64,000 bases of DNA from Rhineura floridana (taxonomy: Eukaryota; Chordata; Lepidosauria; Squamata; Rhineuridae): positions 146,727,425 through 146,791,424 of the forward strand of contig NC_084483.1 of the NCBI RefSeq assembly GCF_030035675.1, written 5' to 3'. The translations under genes were made by a program, and so were the position numbers. Positions 11,617-22,668 of the stretch are shown here, piece after piece. The notes under the pieces were generated by a model. The model was not told the origin of the DNA. It was given only the letters and a program-made list of their open reading frames with translations, and did no database searches. Numbering within the stretch: position 1 is the stretch's first letter; each line of letters begins with the position of its first letter.

Positions 11617-12390
11617 AAGGTAAGATGTACATTTGTTGCTCTGCCCACTTTTGCCTCTCGCCCTGTCCACCACTGGCATGTGGCCCTCGAAAGGTTGTCC
11701 AGATGGGAATGAGGTCCTCAGGGAGAAAAAGGCTCCCCACCCGGTTTGGAGTGTCACTCGCCAATGAATGGCCCATATCCACCTGTGCAATTCTCTCAGA
11801 GTGTTGGCCCTTCAGTCTTTGATTCCAGACCACCTAGACTGGATTCTGAACATCTTGAGGGAATTACACCTTCAAGGAGTTTGTTTCAAGCAGCTATCAG
11901 AGACATGAAGCTTTTGTATTTCCCATTGTTGTCCCCAGAGAACTGGTTGGATAACATAACCTCCAACATTCAGCAAATGAAACTAGAGATATTTCAGTGC
12001 ATTAGTGGGTGGGAATTACAGACAGAAACCACAGCCCAGTGATCTGGAAGGCAGTGGCAGAACCACCACAATCCAGATGCAAATATGCTACAGGCAGAAA
12101 GTAAGAACTAAAAGTACATCCAAGCAGATATCTCCTGAAGGCAAAAGCAGTGAGGTAAGCTACAGGTTGACATGTATGACCCATATAAACACTAAATTAC
12201 CTTTATATCATTGCAAAGACATTGGTCCCATGATTCAGCCTAAGAACACTGAGTCACAGCAATCAGTGAGTAGTGAGTCAGTGGCAAATAATTATTAAGA
12301 AGAACGAACAGTTGGGTAATAATGCAGAAAGTGCCTCTGGTCTTATGCTTTTTCTGATGACTAAGCAACTGCAGTCAACTCCCTACCCAC
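11617..12390. other. No recognised feature
   Basis: Unassigned; open frames on both strands overlap and have no protein resemblance. Confidence 0.4.
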
Positions 12391-12631
12391 TAAGGATGGG
12401 CAAATCTGTTAATTTCAGTTTTTCTAGTGTAAATTCAGCTCTACACATTTCTACCTCATTTTGTGAAAAAAATTTTTAACAAGTCCTCATGATGAAAATT
12501 CTTCAGCATTTTAGTGTGAATTTGTCATCATATATACAATATTGTATGCAATGTTGCCTAATAGATACATTTTTGCAAAGAAATTTCCCCTAATATAATG
12601 CATTTTTGAATGTTATTTTTACTAATATATT
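12391..12631. mobile_element. Left part of the GGATGGG inverted-repeat DNA element, interrupted by L2
   Basis: Starts with aaggatgggcaaat. The matching inverted end (ctcccccatccta) is at 16361-16373. The interior shares tcttcagcattttagtgtg and repeated atgcatttttg/tatgtt blocks with the copy at 3.0-3.3 kb. The L2 tail begins at about 12632. Confidence 0.7.
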
Positions 12632-15600
12632 TTATTTATTTATTTTATTTATTTAATTTAATTTATATACCGCCCTAAGCCCAAGGGCTCTCTGGGCGGT
12701 GTACATACAATAAAGCAATCAAAATATATAAATACAATAATACAATAAAATCAAACCAACAAAGGTAAACAAAATAATCAAACAGTAGCAAAATACATCA
12801 AATACATATACTAATACGCATTAAAATGCCTGGGAATATAAAAAGGTTTTCACCTGGCGCCGAAAAGATAGCAGCGTCGGCGCCAGGCACACCTCATCGG
12901 GGAGACCATTCCACAGTTCGGGAGCCACAACTGAAAAGGCCCTATTTCTAGTCACCACCCTCCGAGCTTCTCGATGGGATGGTACTCGGAGGAGGGCCTT
13001 AGATGTTGAGCGCAGTGTATGGGTAGTTTCATATTGGGAGAGGCGCTCCACCAGGTATTGCGGTCCCATGCCGTGTAAGGCTTTATAGGTCAAAACCAGC
13101 ACTTTGAATTTAGCCCGGAAACAAATAGGAAGCCAGTACAGACGAGCCAGAACAGGTGTGATATGAGTGGACCTTCTTGTCCGTGTCAACAATCTGGCCG
13201 CTGCATTCTGGACTAACTGTAGTTTCCGAACTGTCTTCAAGGGCAGCCCAACGTAGAGCGCATTGCAGTAGTCCAATCTAGAAGTTACCAGAGCATGAAC
13301 GACTGAGGCGAGGTCGTCACTGTCCAGATAGGGACGTAGCTGGGCTACCAATCGGAGATGGTAAAAAGCATTCCTTGCCACTGAGGCTACCTGAGCCTCA
13401 AGAGACAAGGAAGAGTCGAAAAGAACTCCCAAGCTACAAACCTGTTCTTTCAAGGGGAGTGTAAACCCATCCAGAACAAGGTGAACATCCACCATCTGGG
13501 CAGAGAAGGCACTCACTAACAGCGTCTCGGTCTTGTCTGGATTAAGCTTCAGTCTGTTAGCTCCCATCCAATCCATTATCGCGGCCAGGCAACGGCTTAG
13601 TACGTTAACAGCCTCACCTGAAGAAGAAGAAAAGGAGAAATAGAGTTGCGTGTTATCAGCGTACTGGTGACAACGCACTCCAAAACTCCTGATGACCGTA
13701 CCCAGCGGCTTCATATAGATGTTGAAAAGCATGGGGGACAGTACCGATCCCTGTGGGACTCCACAATGGAGAGTCCAGGGTGTCGAACAGTGTTCCCCAA
13801 GCACTACCTTCTGTTGACAACCCACCAAGTAGGAGCGGAGCCACTGCCAAGCAGTACCCCCAATTCCCAACTCCGTGAGTCTCCCCAGAAGGATACCATG
13901 GTCGATGGTATCAAAAGCAGCTGAGAGATCAAGGAGAATCAACAGGGTCACACTCCCCCTGTCCCTCTCCCGACAAAGGTCATCATACAGGGCGACCAAG
14001 GCTGTTTCGGTACCAAACCCAGGCCTAAAACCGGATTGAAACGGATCAAGATAATCAGTGTCATCCAAGAGCCCCTGGAGGTGGCCGGCCACCACCCGCT
14101 CCAGAACCTTGCCCAGGAATGGAACATTCGCCACAGGTCTATAGTTGTTCAAGTTATCTGGGTCCAAGGAGGGTTTCTTCAGGAGTGGTCTCACTACTGC
14201 TGCTTTTAGGCAGTCAGGGACCACTCCCTCTTGCAAAGAGGCATTGATTACCTCCTTGGCCCAGTCGGCGGTTCCGGTCCTACCAGCTTTCACCAGCCAA
14301 GAGGGGCAAGGATCCAGCACCGACGTGGTCGCCCGCACCAGTCCAAGGATCTTGTCAACATCCTCAAGCTGCACAGACTGAAACTCATCCAATAAATAAG
14401 GACAAGACCATGTTCTGGATGCTTCATTGAATCCAACTGCTATAATATTGGAGTCTAAGTCCCGACGAATGCTAGCAATCTTGTCCTGGAAGTGTCCAGC
14501 GAACTCATCACAGCGGGCTACAGATGACTCTATAGTATCCCGAGGGCCAAGATGTAAAAGCCCTCGTACAGTTTTAAAAAGCTCCGCTGGGCGGGAGAGT
14601 GATGCCTTAATACTGGCAGCAAAATATCTCTTTTTTGCTGCCCTCACCACTGCTGTATATCGCTTAGAGCAGGCACTTACCAAGGCATAATTGCATTCGT
14701 CAGGAGTCCACCTCCATCTGCACTCAAGCCTCCTCCTCTCTTGCTTCATCACTCTCAGCTCCGAGGTATACCATAGGGCTGCATGAGCTCTACATAGGAG
14801 GGGGCGCATGGGAGCAATTGTGTCAACCGCCCGGGACATCTCCGTATTCCACAGATCAACCAGGGCTTCGACAGGAGCGCCAGTCTTCTCAGTCGGGAAA
14901 TCCCCCAGAGCCCTTTGGAAACCCTCAGGATCCATTAGTCTCCGGGGGCGGACCAATTTAATAGGTCCCCCACCCTTGCAGAGGGAAAGGGTCATCGTAA
15001 GCCTAAACCTCAGCAAGCGGTGATCTGTCCATGACAATGGGGTAGATGAAAAAACCCCAACCTCCAGATCACCATCTCCCTGTCCAGTGGCGAAGATCAA
15101 ATCAAGGGTATGTCCCGACACATGCGTCGGGCCAGTAACAAACTGAGACAGCCCCATGGTTGTCATGGGCGCCATGAAGTCCTGAGCCGCCCCAGATAAA
15201 GCAGTCTCGGCATGCACGTTGAAGTCCCCCAGTACCAACAGTCTAGGGGACTGCAACAGTACCTCCGAGACTACTTCTGTCAGCTCAGTTAGGGAATTTG
15301 TTGAGCAGCAGGGCGGGCGGTACACCAACAAAATTCCCAGCCTGTCTCTCTGGCCCAGCGCAAGGTGGAGACACTCCAATCCAGTCGTCACCTGTACAGG
15401 GTGCTCGGTGAGTGAGAAAGAACTCCTATAGACCACGGCGACCCCGCCTCCCCGACCTTCAGCTCTACCATGATGCTGAACCGTATACCCAGGTGGGCAA
15501 AGCTGGGAAAGAGCAACTCCTCCCATATCACCCACCCAGGTCTCGGTTATGCACGCCAGGTCAGCCGCCTCCTCCACAATTAAATCATGAACAAGGGAGA

Positions 15601-16162
15601 TCTTATGCTGTACCGACCTGGCATTTAACAACAGCATATGGAGATCAGAAGGCTGACTGATAGGACAACCAGCAGTCCTGGGGATATGAGGAGAACCGGA
15701 ATGGGTCACAGACACTACTTGTCTGGGACGGGTTCCCCTTACCTGGCATGTTCTCCTCACAACACCATACCTCCCATTACCCGTCACTACGCTAATTGGG
15801 GCCCCCGAAGGTCTCCCCGGTTGGTGTATAATACACTCTCCCAGGCACATATTAAAACAGATAAAAGCACCAATACACACACACCTAATCACATTCACAC
15901 CAAATAATAAAACACACAAAGAATTCACACACACACAGACACTTGATCAATAATACAATACAGTAAACATACACAAAATACACTCAAACAATATCAAATA
16001 ATTACAACACATTCCAACTAAAGACACATAAAGACTAACAGCTCAATCATTCACAAAAACATAATACACATTCAGCATATTTATTACATCCAGGTGGCAG
16101 CAATGAGTTAAAATGTTGCAATCTCAGAGTCGCAACTATGTTAACAACACTGATAGTTCTTA
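12632..16162 (-). mobile_element. Near full-length L2 LINE
   Basis: A 3.5-kb minus-strand element. Its 3' end (low coordinates) has the L2-type terminal block taccgccctaagccc ... gggcggtgtacat followed by a tttattta simple tail. One long ORF fills 15850-12821, and about 310 bases of non-coding sequence upstream serve as a 5' UTR. It interrupts another element whose halves lie at 12391-12631 and 16163-16373. The likely target duplication is a short TA-rich word (taatata/tatata), too simple to be certain. Two 3' portions of close relatives are at 50.0-51.5 kb and 59.4-60.4 kb, showing that this lineage was active repeatedly. Confidence 0.92.
12821..15850 (-). CDS. L2 endonuclease/reverse transcriptase polyprotein, open but YADN at the active site
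   Basis: 1009 codons from the first ATG (15850-15848); the open frame extends 28 codons further upstream without an ATG. The AP-type endonuclease comes first (LLLNARSV, CITETW, LGDFNVH, SWTDHRLL), then the reverse transcriptase (NNYRPVANVPFLGKVLE, LLDLSAAFDTIDHGIL, GVPQGSVLSPMLFN), then a C-terminal region ending SFRRQVKTFLYSQAF. The protein would nick target DNA and reverse-transcribe L2 RNA. No stop or frameshift interrupts it. However, the polymerase motif reads HQYADNTQL: the second catalytic aspartate is asparagine (plus-strand gtt at 13652-13654). The related copy at 51019-51030 keeps YADD. This copy is therefore probably inactive despite its open frame. Confidence 0.93.
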   Translation of the reverse strand: MCLGECIIHQPGRPSGAPISVVTGNGRYGVVRRTCQVRGTRPRQVVSVTHSGSPHIPRTAGCPISQPSDLHMLLLNARSVQHKISLVHDLIVEEAADLACITETWVGDMGGVALSQLCPPGYTVQHHGRAEGRGGGVAVVYRSSFSLTEHPVQVTTGLECLHLALGQRDRLGILLVYRPPCCSTNSLTELTEVVSEVLLQSPRLLVLGDFNVHAETALSGAAQDFMAPMTTMGLSQFVTGPTHVSGHTLDLIFATGQGDGDLEVGVFSSTPLSWTDHRLLRFRLTMTLSLCKGGGPIKLVRPRRLMDPEGFQRALGDFPTEKTGAPVEALVDLWNTEMSRAVDTIAPMRPLLCRAHAALWYTSELRVMKQERRRLECRWRWTPDECNYALVSACSKRYTAVVRAAKKRYFAASIKASLSRPAELFKTVRGLLHLGPRDTIESSVARCDEFAGHFQDKIASIRRDLDSNIIAVGFNEASRTWSCPYLLDEFQSVQLEDVDKILGLVRATTSVLDPCPSWLVKAGRTGTADWAKEVINASLQEGVVPDCLKAAVVRPLLKKPSLDPDNLNNYRPVANVPFLGKVLERVVAGHLQGLLDDTDYLDPFQSGFRPGFGTETALVALYDDLCRERDRGSVTLLILLDLSAAFDTIDHGILLGRLTELGIGGTAWQWLRSYLVGCQQKVVLGEHCSTPWTLHCGVPQGSVLSPMLFNIYMKPLGTVIRSFGVRCHQYADNTQLYFSFSSSSGEAVNVLSRCLAAIMDWMGANRLKLNPDKTETLLVSAFSAQMVDVHLVLDGFTLPLKEQVCSLGVLFDSSLSLEAQVASVARNAFYHLRLVAQLRPYLDSDDLASVVHALVTSRLDYCNALYVGLPLKTVRKLQLVQNAAARLLTRTRRSTHITPVLARLYWLPICFRAKFKVLVLTYKALHGMGPQYLVERLSQYETTHTLRSTSKALLRVPSHREARRVVTRNRAFSVVAPELWNGLPDEVCLAPTLLSFRRQVKTFLYSQAF

Positions 16163-16373
16163 AAGAGGCCGTATATATATATGCACTTATATGCACACTT
16201 TACTATAATATATGCACTTTTCTGCACATTACCTGGGTGCAGAACTGTACTGCAACATTTGAAATGCAAATTTTGGAGTGTGGCTTTGGTTGGCTTCACA
16301 TATTGTTTTGGAAAGTGCAAATTCGGTAGGTTCACCTTAAATGTGAACTGAATTGAATTTCTCCCCCATCCTA
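16163..16373. mobile_element. Right part of the GGATGGG inverted-repeat DNA element
   Basis: Continues the element broken at 12631: repeated tatatgcactt blocks, ttctgcacattacct, then aatgtgaactgaattgaatt and ctcccccatccta. The last ~35 bases are the inverted complement of the element start, best seen against the head at 59352-59404 (gggatgggagaatttcaatt). This indicates terminal inverted repeats and a DNA-transposon origin without a transposase gene. Confidence 0.7.
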
Positions 16374-17084
16374 CTCCCCACACACAGAGAATGAAGAAGC
16401 AGGGCTTAGAGAATGGTGATTGCACATCTTCCACACAGATGAAATCCCCAGCAACAATCTCTTTCAAATCCAGCACTGACCACACCTCCACTAACAAACA
16501 ACTGAAGAACATATACAATCCCTTCCTTACAACAGACAGGTCCTGGTTCCACTCTCACTTTCCTTCTAGCAACTCTTTGCGATAACATTTCTTTCAAAAA
16601 CAGACTTTCTTTCACAGCCTCCCTTCCCCCAGATTTAATTTCTGCCAAGACTAGCCAGGCTAAGAGTCTATTTTCAACATCAGGACATCAGTCCTGGAAT
16701 CAGGGAAGAAAATGAACATATGAAAAGTGTCTTTTCCTTACCTCTGACAAACTGAAGTCTCCTGCCTCCTCACACACACAGAATTTGGGAGCAGGTTACC
16801 TCTGAGCATACGCTTAGCCCATGATTTTCAGAATAAGGCAGGGGGGCACAGGTTGTTTTTCTTTACAAAATATTCATGCCTGGCTTGCTCTGTTACTCCC
16901 AGCATCAACTACTTGTAGCTCATTTCACAAAATTAAGATTTTATTTCTCCCTTTTTTTAAAAAAAGAACTTGACAGCACAGACAAAGAAGGGTTGTCTTA
17001 AAAATCAACTTTATATTTGACAGATTTAAGGGATGTTCATGCATTGCATTGAACAAGTGTGCCATCTGTGACCTGTGTACACAA
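16374..17084. other. No recognised feature
   Basis: Unassigned sequence with no supported gene. Confidence 0.4.
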
Positions 17085-17262
17085 ATAGTTTATTTTATTT
17101 ATTTATTATTTATTTATTGCATTTGTATACCGCCCCATAGCCGAAGCTCTCTGGGTGGTTTACAACAATTAAAAACATTAAAAACAAACATACACATTTA
17201 AGAACACATTTTTAAAAAGCAATTTAAAAACACATGCTAAAATTCCTAAGAGAAGAGGAAAG
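17085..17262 (-). mobile_element. L2-type LINE 3' end
   Basis: Plus strand reads tttatttatttatt, then gtataccgccccatagcc, gaagctctctgggtggttta and caacaattaaaaac. This is the reverse complement of an L2-like 3' UTR and tail. The 5' portion is absent. Confidence 0.75.
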
Positions 17263-17384
17263 TCTTAAAAAATAAATGCAAGCAACAGCTTCAGACAGAT
17301 GGTTTTTATCATGACCATAGCAGGGAGTAAAGATTTCCCCACCATCTCTCAAATGGATCCAAGGCAGCTCAGGCAGTTGAAAAT

Positions 17385-17480
17385 GGAAATGGACTGCCTT
17401 CACGTCAATCCCGACTTATGGCTACCCTATGAACAGGGTTTCATGGTAAGCGGTATTCAGAGGGGGTTTACCATTGAATC
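17385..17480 (-). mobile_element. BovB-derived 3' tail (BovB or BovB-tailed SINE) fragment
   Basis: The plus strand has gactgccttcacgtcaatcc and cgacttatggctaccctatg, the reverse complement of the BovB 3' terminus seen at 11.55-11.60 kb. It is followed by gtaagcggtattcagag and tttaccattgaatccctctg, a block commonly attached to this tail in squamate SINE-like repeats. Assignment to BovB proper or to a dependent SINE is not resolved. Confidence 0.55.
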
Positions 17481-18156
17481 CCTCTGAGGCTAGTCCTCCC
17501 CAGCTGGCTAGGGCCTGCTCAGCTTGCCAGCTGCACAAGCCAGCCCCTTCCTTGTCCGCAACTGCCAGCTGGGGGGCAACTGGGCTCCTTGGGACTATGC
17601 AGCCCGGCCACTGCTGCACAGGTGAACTGTACAGCTATTCCCATGTAACATTCAGTGAGTGAACAGTCTGTGTACCTGTGCACACAACAGCTGAATTGCA
17701 TAAATCAGCAAGCATATTCCCTTTCATGCAAACACTTGAGCATGTGTACACACAACTTGTACTTGTAACATGTGAATAAGCCTTTACATAAATGTTAAAC
17801 TAAGAGAGTGAATGGTGACCTGAACAAATTGCTCCTCTTTTCCAAGTTCTTCCTGCCCTGCATCTTCCTCCTTTGCAAATGTTTACTGATGCCTTTTGTT
17901 TCTCTGCCTACCCACCCCAGCCCCAATCTCAGCAGGTTGGAGCCAATTGTAAAGGCATATAATTTACACTTAGAAGTCAATTTTTCCTGAGAAAAGTTTA
18001 GAGGCAAGAAGAACAGCAACAACTTGCATTTTAAGAGAAAGCATGCCATGCATGTTGCTTTGCTTGTTTTAGTGAGAAAAGTAAGGATCAGCAACAGACA
18101 GCGGATCTATACTGTGAGGGAAAAGATCAAAAACAAAATGCAGAGATTTATAGAAA
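17481..18156. other. No recognised feature
   Basis: Unassigned. The last 8 bases (tatagaaa) may be a target duplication of the element that follows. Confidence 0.35.
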
Positions 18157-18384
18157 CAGAGGCGGCCCTACAATATAGGTGAAATAGACAGCTGCCGAGG
18201 GCCTTGCACTCTTCCATACCACCCCCCAAAGAGAAACAAACATGCTGTGAGGCTAATCAGGCACAAGTAAAACATCATAACCCTGCTACTGTATGGCAGT
18301 GAGGCAAAGGAGAAGGCCCACTTCTCTGCCTCCATCACATCCTCAAGCAAACATCCAATGAAGCTTTTTTTGTATTGTCAGGGT

Positions 18385-19860
18385 TCTGTTGACATCAACT
18401 CCAGGAAATGGAGTCTTCGGAGGCCCACTGTGAATTGTGTGCAAGGCATTTTGAGGGCAAAGTTGCTTGCTTCCATGGCAATCTTGATGCCCCATCTAGA
18501 TCTATTGTAGTCCCCAGTGACCCAGGGAAACCTCTGCTGCAACTTCTTGGGATCTGTTTCAGTTGATGTAGCCTGAGACATTGATAAGGTGCTTGTGACA
18601 ATGCAATCGGCAACGTGTCCTCTCAACCCTTGCCCTTCTTGGCTTATTAAACCTTGCCAAGGGAGTATGACCAAGTGGCTCCAAGGTGTGATCAACACGT
18701 CTTTGCAGGAGGGAGTGGTCTCAGCCACCCTGCAAGAGGCAGTGATCCAACCGCTCCTGAAAAAGCACACCCTGGACCCATTGGTTTGTGACAACTACCA
18801 CCCAGTCGCAAATAAAACCTTTTTAGGAAAGGTGATTGAGAGGGTTGTGGTACTCTTGGATGAAACAGATGATCTTGACCCATTCCAATCTGGGTTCAGG
18901 CCTAGTTACTGAATCATCCTTGGTCGCCCTGATGGATGACCTTTATCAGGAGAAGGAAGGGGGAAGTGCAACCCTGTTATTCTTACTTGATATTTCAGCA
19001 GCTTTTGATACCATTGACCATGGTATTCTTCTGAGCTGACTTGGTGAGACAGGTATTGGAGGCACTGTTTTAGTGGATCTGATCCTGTCACCAGGGTCAT
19101 TTACAGAGAATAGCATTGGGTAATTGTTTTTCAGCCCCCTGGCAGTTGTGCTGTGTGGTGCCGCAGGGTACCATCTTGTCTCCCATGCCATTTAACATCT
19201 ATATGAAGCCCTTGGGATCAGTCATCAGGAGTTTGGGGGAAGGTATCAGCAGTATGCAGAAGCTGTAGCTGGTGAAATGGAGGCAGTGTGACTGCTCACT
19301 GGGGCAGGGTATCACCACAATGTCACCCTGCTGCTGAATTAATTGAACAGGCTGCCCATTAGCTACCAGACCAAGTTCAAGGTTTTGGTGTGCAAAGCCC
19401 TATACAGCTTGGGACCAGGATACCTGAAAGATCATCTTACTCCTTAATTACTCCTTATTATTAATGACTATTAATTAAGGGAAGGGAATTCCAAAGTGTT
19501 AGTGCTACAACACTAAAGGTTCACTTCCTATGTTGTGTGGAGCTGACCTCCTGATAAGATGCTATCAACCCTCATCTGCAGAGCTCTTTGATTGTCTGGG
19601 TTTATGTCAGGCACCATCTCTGTTAACTTTTCAGTGCCTACTGTAGATCTTCCTCTTTCAACAAGCCTTTTAAGTAGAGACCATATCCCAGTCTGCATCT
19701 GTGTTTTAATTCCTTTTTCAGATATTTTTAAAGCTGTTTTTAAAGCAGTTTTGTTTTAATGTTTCAGAGTTTTTTTTAGTGTTTTTGTTTGCCACCCTGG
19801 GCTCCTTCTGGGAGGAAGAGTGAGATATAAATTTAATAATAAATAAAAACAAATACAAAT
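18385..19860 (+). mobile_element. Old, broken L2 LINE, reverse-transcriptase region to 3' end
   Basis: The translation in changing frames gives HCELCARHFEGKVACFHG, NPCPSWLIKPCQGSMTKW, INTSLQEGVVSATLQEA, LLKKHTLDPLVCDNYHPVAN, DLDPFQSGFRP, LLFLLDISAAFDTIDHGILL and a late QTKFKVLVCKALYSLGPGY, all parallel to the intact L2 ORF. Several frameshifts, stops and missing blocks show it is much older than the 12.6-16.2 kb copy. The YADD region is not preserved. The 3' end reads gccaccctgggctccttct ... gatataaatttaataataaa. Confidence 0.88.
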
Positions 19861-20750
19861 AAGCAGGCAAGTGATTGGGGCAAGGGAGGGAGGGAGGGAG
19901 TTTGGTTGGATGGCTGGCTGGCAAGTAAGTGGGTGAGTGACGGGGGTAGGAAGGGAGGCTGACTGGCTGCTGCCACTGTTTAAGCAAAGGTTGAGGAGGA
20001 AGGTAGTGGCAGGAGAGTTGGGAGAGATTTTGATCGGTGTGTGGGACAACACCTAGAGTACCTGGAGGGGAAGGGACAGGGGTCTTCTGATGTTACACAA
20101 GGCATGGGGAACCCACTTGGCAGGTACAGAAGGAGAGTTTAGAGTTTGTACTCTCAGCACAGCAAACAAACAAACAAACTCATTGCTGGCAAACCCATGA
20201 ATACATTTGTGGACACTTTTGTTTCAAAACTATTTTTCCATATGCATATTTGATTCATCAACTCATACTATTTGTTTATGTTTAACCAAGTGACAGCTCT
20301 AGTTACAGTTAAAACTATAAATCCAATCTGTCAAGAACATAAAGGTAGACTTTTATGCATGCTTGCTAAGGAGCAAGCCCTGCTAAAACAAGGGGGGGTG
20401 ATTTCTGAGCAAAAGCGTGTAGGAAAAATTATTCCCATGTTAGGGAAATATTTGCAGAGAAAAGAGTACCGTCTAAGGATTAGCAGATGCCACTTCCAAA
20501 TGCAATAGCCATGGATCATTCGAATATGTTCCATTAAGGCAGCAATCATATGCCACACATACAAGAGAGAATATGCTTCTGAAGGCAGTGGGACTTGCTA
20601 CTGAGGAATTGTACCTAAAAATCAATAAATCATTGTGATCCTACTTTGGTGTTTTATTTCACCTTTAAAAATCTGCACTTTTCTCCTCACATCAAAGGGC
20701 CCCATGTATGACTTTCGCCTAGGGCTTCAACTAATTCTAGAGCCACCTCT
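19861..20750. other. Tandem GGGA/GGCT-rich stretch and unassigned sequence
   Basis: Starts with a simple repeat (gggagggagggaggg, ggatggctggctggc, gtaagtgggtgagtg at 19885-19940). The rest, including aacaaacaaacaaac near 20165, has no gene. Confidence 0.45.
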
Positions 20751-20902
20751 GTATATATATAAAAAAGCTTGGTAGGCAAGACTCCTTTGAGATGCCTCTG
20801 CCCTGACCTGAATCACTGTCTACCAGAATATAGCACAGCATAAAAAGGAAACGAAATATGGTTTCACATTTAAAAGTGGGAGGGTTAGACAACAGAGTTT
20901 GG

Positions 20903-21042
20903 CTAGGGGTGGGGAACCTGTGGCCCTTCAGATGTTGTTGGAATACAACTCCCATCATCCTTGGCTATTGGCCATGCTGGCTGGGGCTGATGGGAGTTGG
21001 AGTCCAGCATCATCTGGAGAGCCACAGATTCCCCATTCCTTG
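20903..21042 (+). mobile_element. Palindromic MITE (GGGGTGGGGAACC ends)
   Basis: Starts taggggtggggaacctg and ends cacagattccccattcc. The body has caactcccatcatcc matched by gatgggagttggagtcc, so the element is largely self-complementary around its centre. I recognise this short inverted-repeat family as very common in sauropsids, probably hAT-derived. Related decayed copies are at 45.35, 53.34 and 55.73 kb. Confidence 0.75.
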
Positions 21043-21940
21043 CTTAGGCTCTGAAAATTGTGCCTGTAACAGTTGCATTGGGACAGCTGGAGAGTAAGAT
21101 ATTAGAAGGAAAGGGACATTGTTTCTTTCTGGAACTAACAGTACTTGTTGCTGCACCACTAGAATATTAACTTATCCTGTAAGTAAGCAGATTTTAAATA
21201 GGGATCGTTCCATCCCAACCAAATTATGAATATGCATACCATTGTATGTTGATTGTTAAAAATAATGATTCATCTTTTGTACTGAGTGTTCCACATGTGT
21301 ATTTGTTCCTGTTCTGTACAACAGAAAAATGCTATGCCCAGCATTTACAAAGGAAGACCAAAAAGGCAACAAGATGTAATAAGAAGCTAATAAATATTTC
21401 AAAAGCATTAAGTTGCTTTGTTCTCTCTCTCTTCCCTCCATGTTGGTATCAAGGGGCTCTTTTCTATAACATTAACTATAACTCATTTGCTTTATTCTCA
21501 GTAACATTCGCTCTTTCCAAGGAATGTACAGTTACTAAAGTTCTTTCTATTTAGCACTTATTATTTGCAAAGATTAATAAGTGTTCTTAACTAATCAGCA
21601 GATACCTTCCTAATGCCAAATTAAGCTGCAGATGCCTTCGCATTATACCTTATTCCCCCAAAGGCAAAGGTGCAAAAAGAGAGTGAATGAAAGCAACAAT
21701 GACTGAAGAAAAGCAGGTCCCTTTGTGTCCACTGCTAATTTTGTCAGTGATGGCCTTTGTGCCACAGTTGACACAAAGCTGTGGCAGGGAATTGGCCTGA
21801 TTTCACTTTGGGTAAAAAGATTGAACTTTGAATGTTTGAAAGCATACAGGAAGTGGGAAGCACAATTTCTGATGCTTCCCATCTACAGGATTCTTCATAA
21901 TGTCTGATATTGACCTGCTCGTTTCTCAATTTCCAAGGAG
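21043..21940. other. No recognised feature
   Basis: Unassigned AT-rich sequence; open frames are short and not protein-like. Confidence 0.4.
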
Positions 21941-22127
21941 CGTAAGAAGCTGCCTTATGCAGAGTCAGTCCATTTAGCTAAGCATTGTTAACACTGACAA
22001 TGTTAGCAGCTCTCCAGGCTTCCAGGCATTGGACATTCCCAGCCCTACCTGGAGATGCTGGGGATTCAAGCTAGGACCTTTGGCATGCATAAACATCCGC
22101 TACCACAGAGCTGCAGCCCTTCCTCAT
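21941..22127 (-). mobile_element. Sauria-type tRNA-derived SINE
   Basis: Reverse-strand copy. Plus strand shows gtaagaagctgccttatgc (complement of the SINE 3' end), agctctccaggcttccagg, cctacctggagatgctgggg and ttcaagctaggacctttggc (complement of the B box), then catccgctaccacagagctg (complement of the A box). Complete from head to tail and moderately diverged. Confidence 0.88.
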
Positions 22128-22439
22128 AGGAGATGCACAAGGTGTCCCCACAATGGTATTCCCAGGATATTGTATTCCACTTCTGCTATGAAGAAGGGTA
22201 GGGATGTTGAACCCAAGGCACTTCCCAGTCTCTGTCTCTGCATGCAAGAGCCTTAAGCAGATCTCAGAAAGAAGGCATCCTTTTCTCCCCATTTCCTCCC
22301 CTCCACTCATCTTTATCCCTTCTACTTTCAGAATTTAGTTCATTACTTCCTTGGGCAAAAGATCTGTCTGTTTTGCTTGGATTATTTTGTAAAGTGCTTA
22401 CTATATATTAACTTATAAACTTAGGGCCACAATGGGACC

Positions 22440-22668
22440 ATATATTGTCCATGGAAGATAAGGCTACCAATGACTACTTGCCATGATGGCTCTATATTAT
22501 CTTAAACATCAAAGGCAGTATGCCACTGAATACCAGGGGCTGGGAGACAACCAATAGGAGGGTGCAGTTTGCCCTCAGATCCTACTTGAGGGCTTCCCAT
22601 GGGCATCTTGGTCACTAGTCCAGAATGCTGGATGAGTTAGTCCTTTGGCCTGATCCAGCAGGGTTTTG
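22440..22668 (+). mobile_element. Old CR1 3' UTR fragment
   Basis: Shares gctaccaatgactacttgcc, catgatggctctatatt, ggtcctacttgagggcttcc-type blocks, cagaatgctggatgag and ggcctgatccagcaggg with the CR1 3' UTR at 29.45-29.66 kb. Strongly diverged. Confidence 0.75.

Larger units (their letters stand above)
18157..20751. mobile_element. Candidate hAT-like element with an L2 inside
   Basis: The left end cagaggcggccctac and the complement of the right end, cagaggtggctctag, agree at 12 of 15 positions. The flanking octamers tatagaaa and tatatata agree at 6 of 8. That is the layout of an old hAT element. No transposase is recognisable, and most of the interior is the L2 fragment at 18385-19860. The pairing of these two ends is an inference from short motifs. 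Confidence 0.4.

Noticed and set aside
13646-15907. Several plus-strand open frames within the L2
   Set aside because: They are antisense shadows of the minus-strand L2 ORF.
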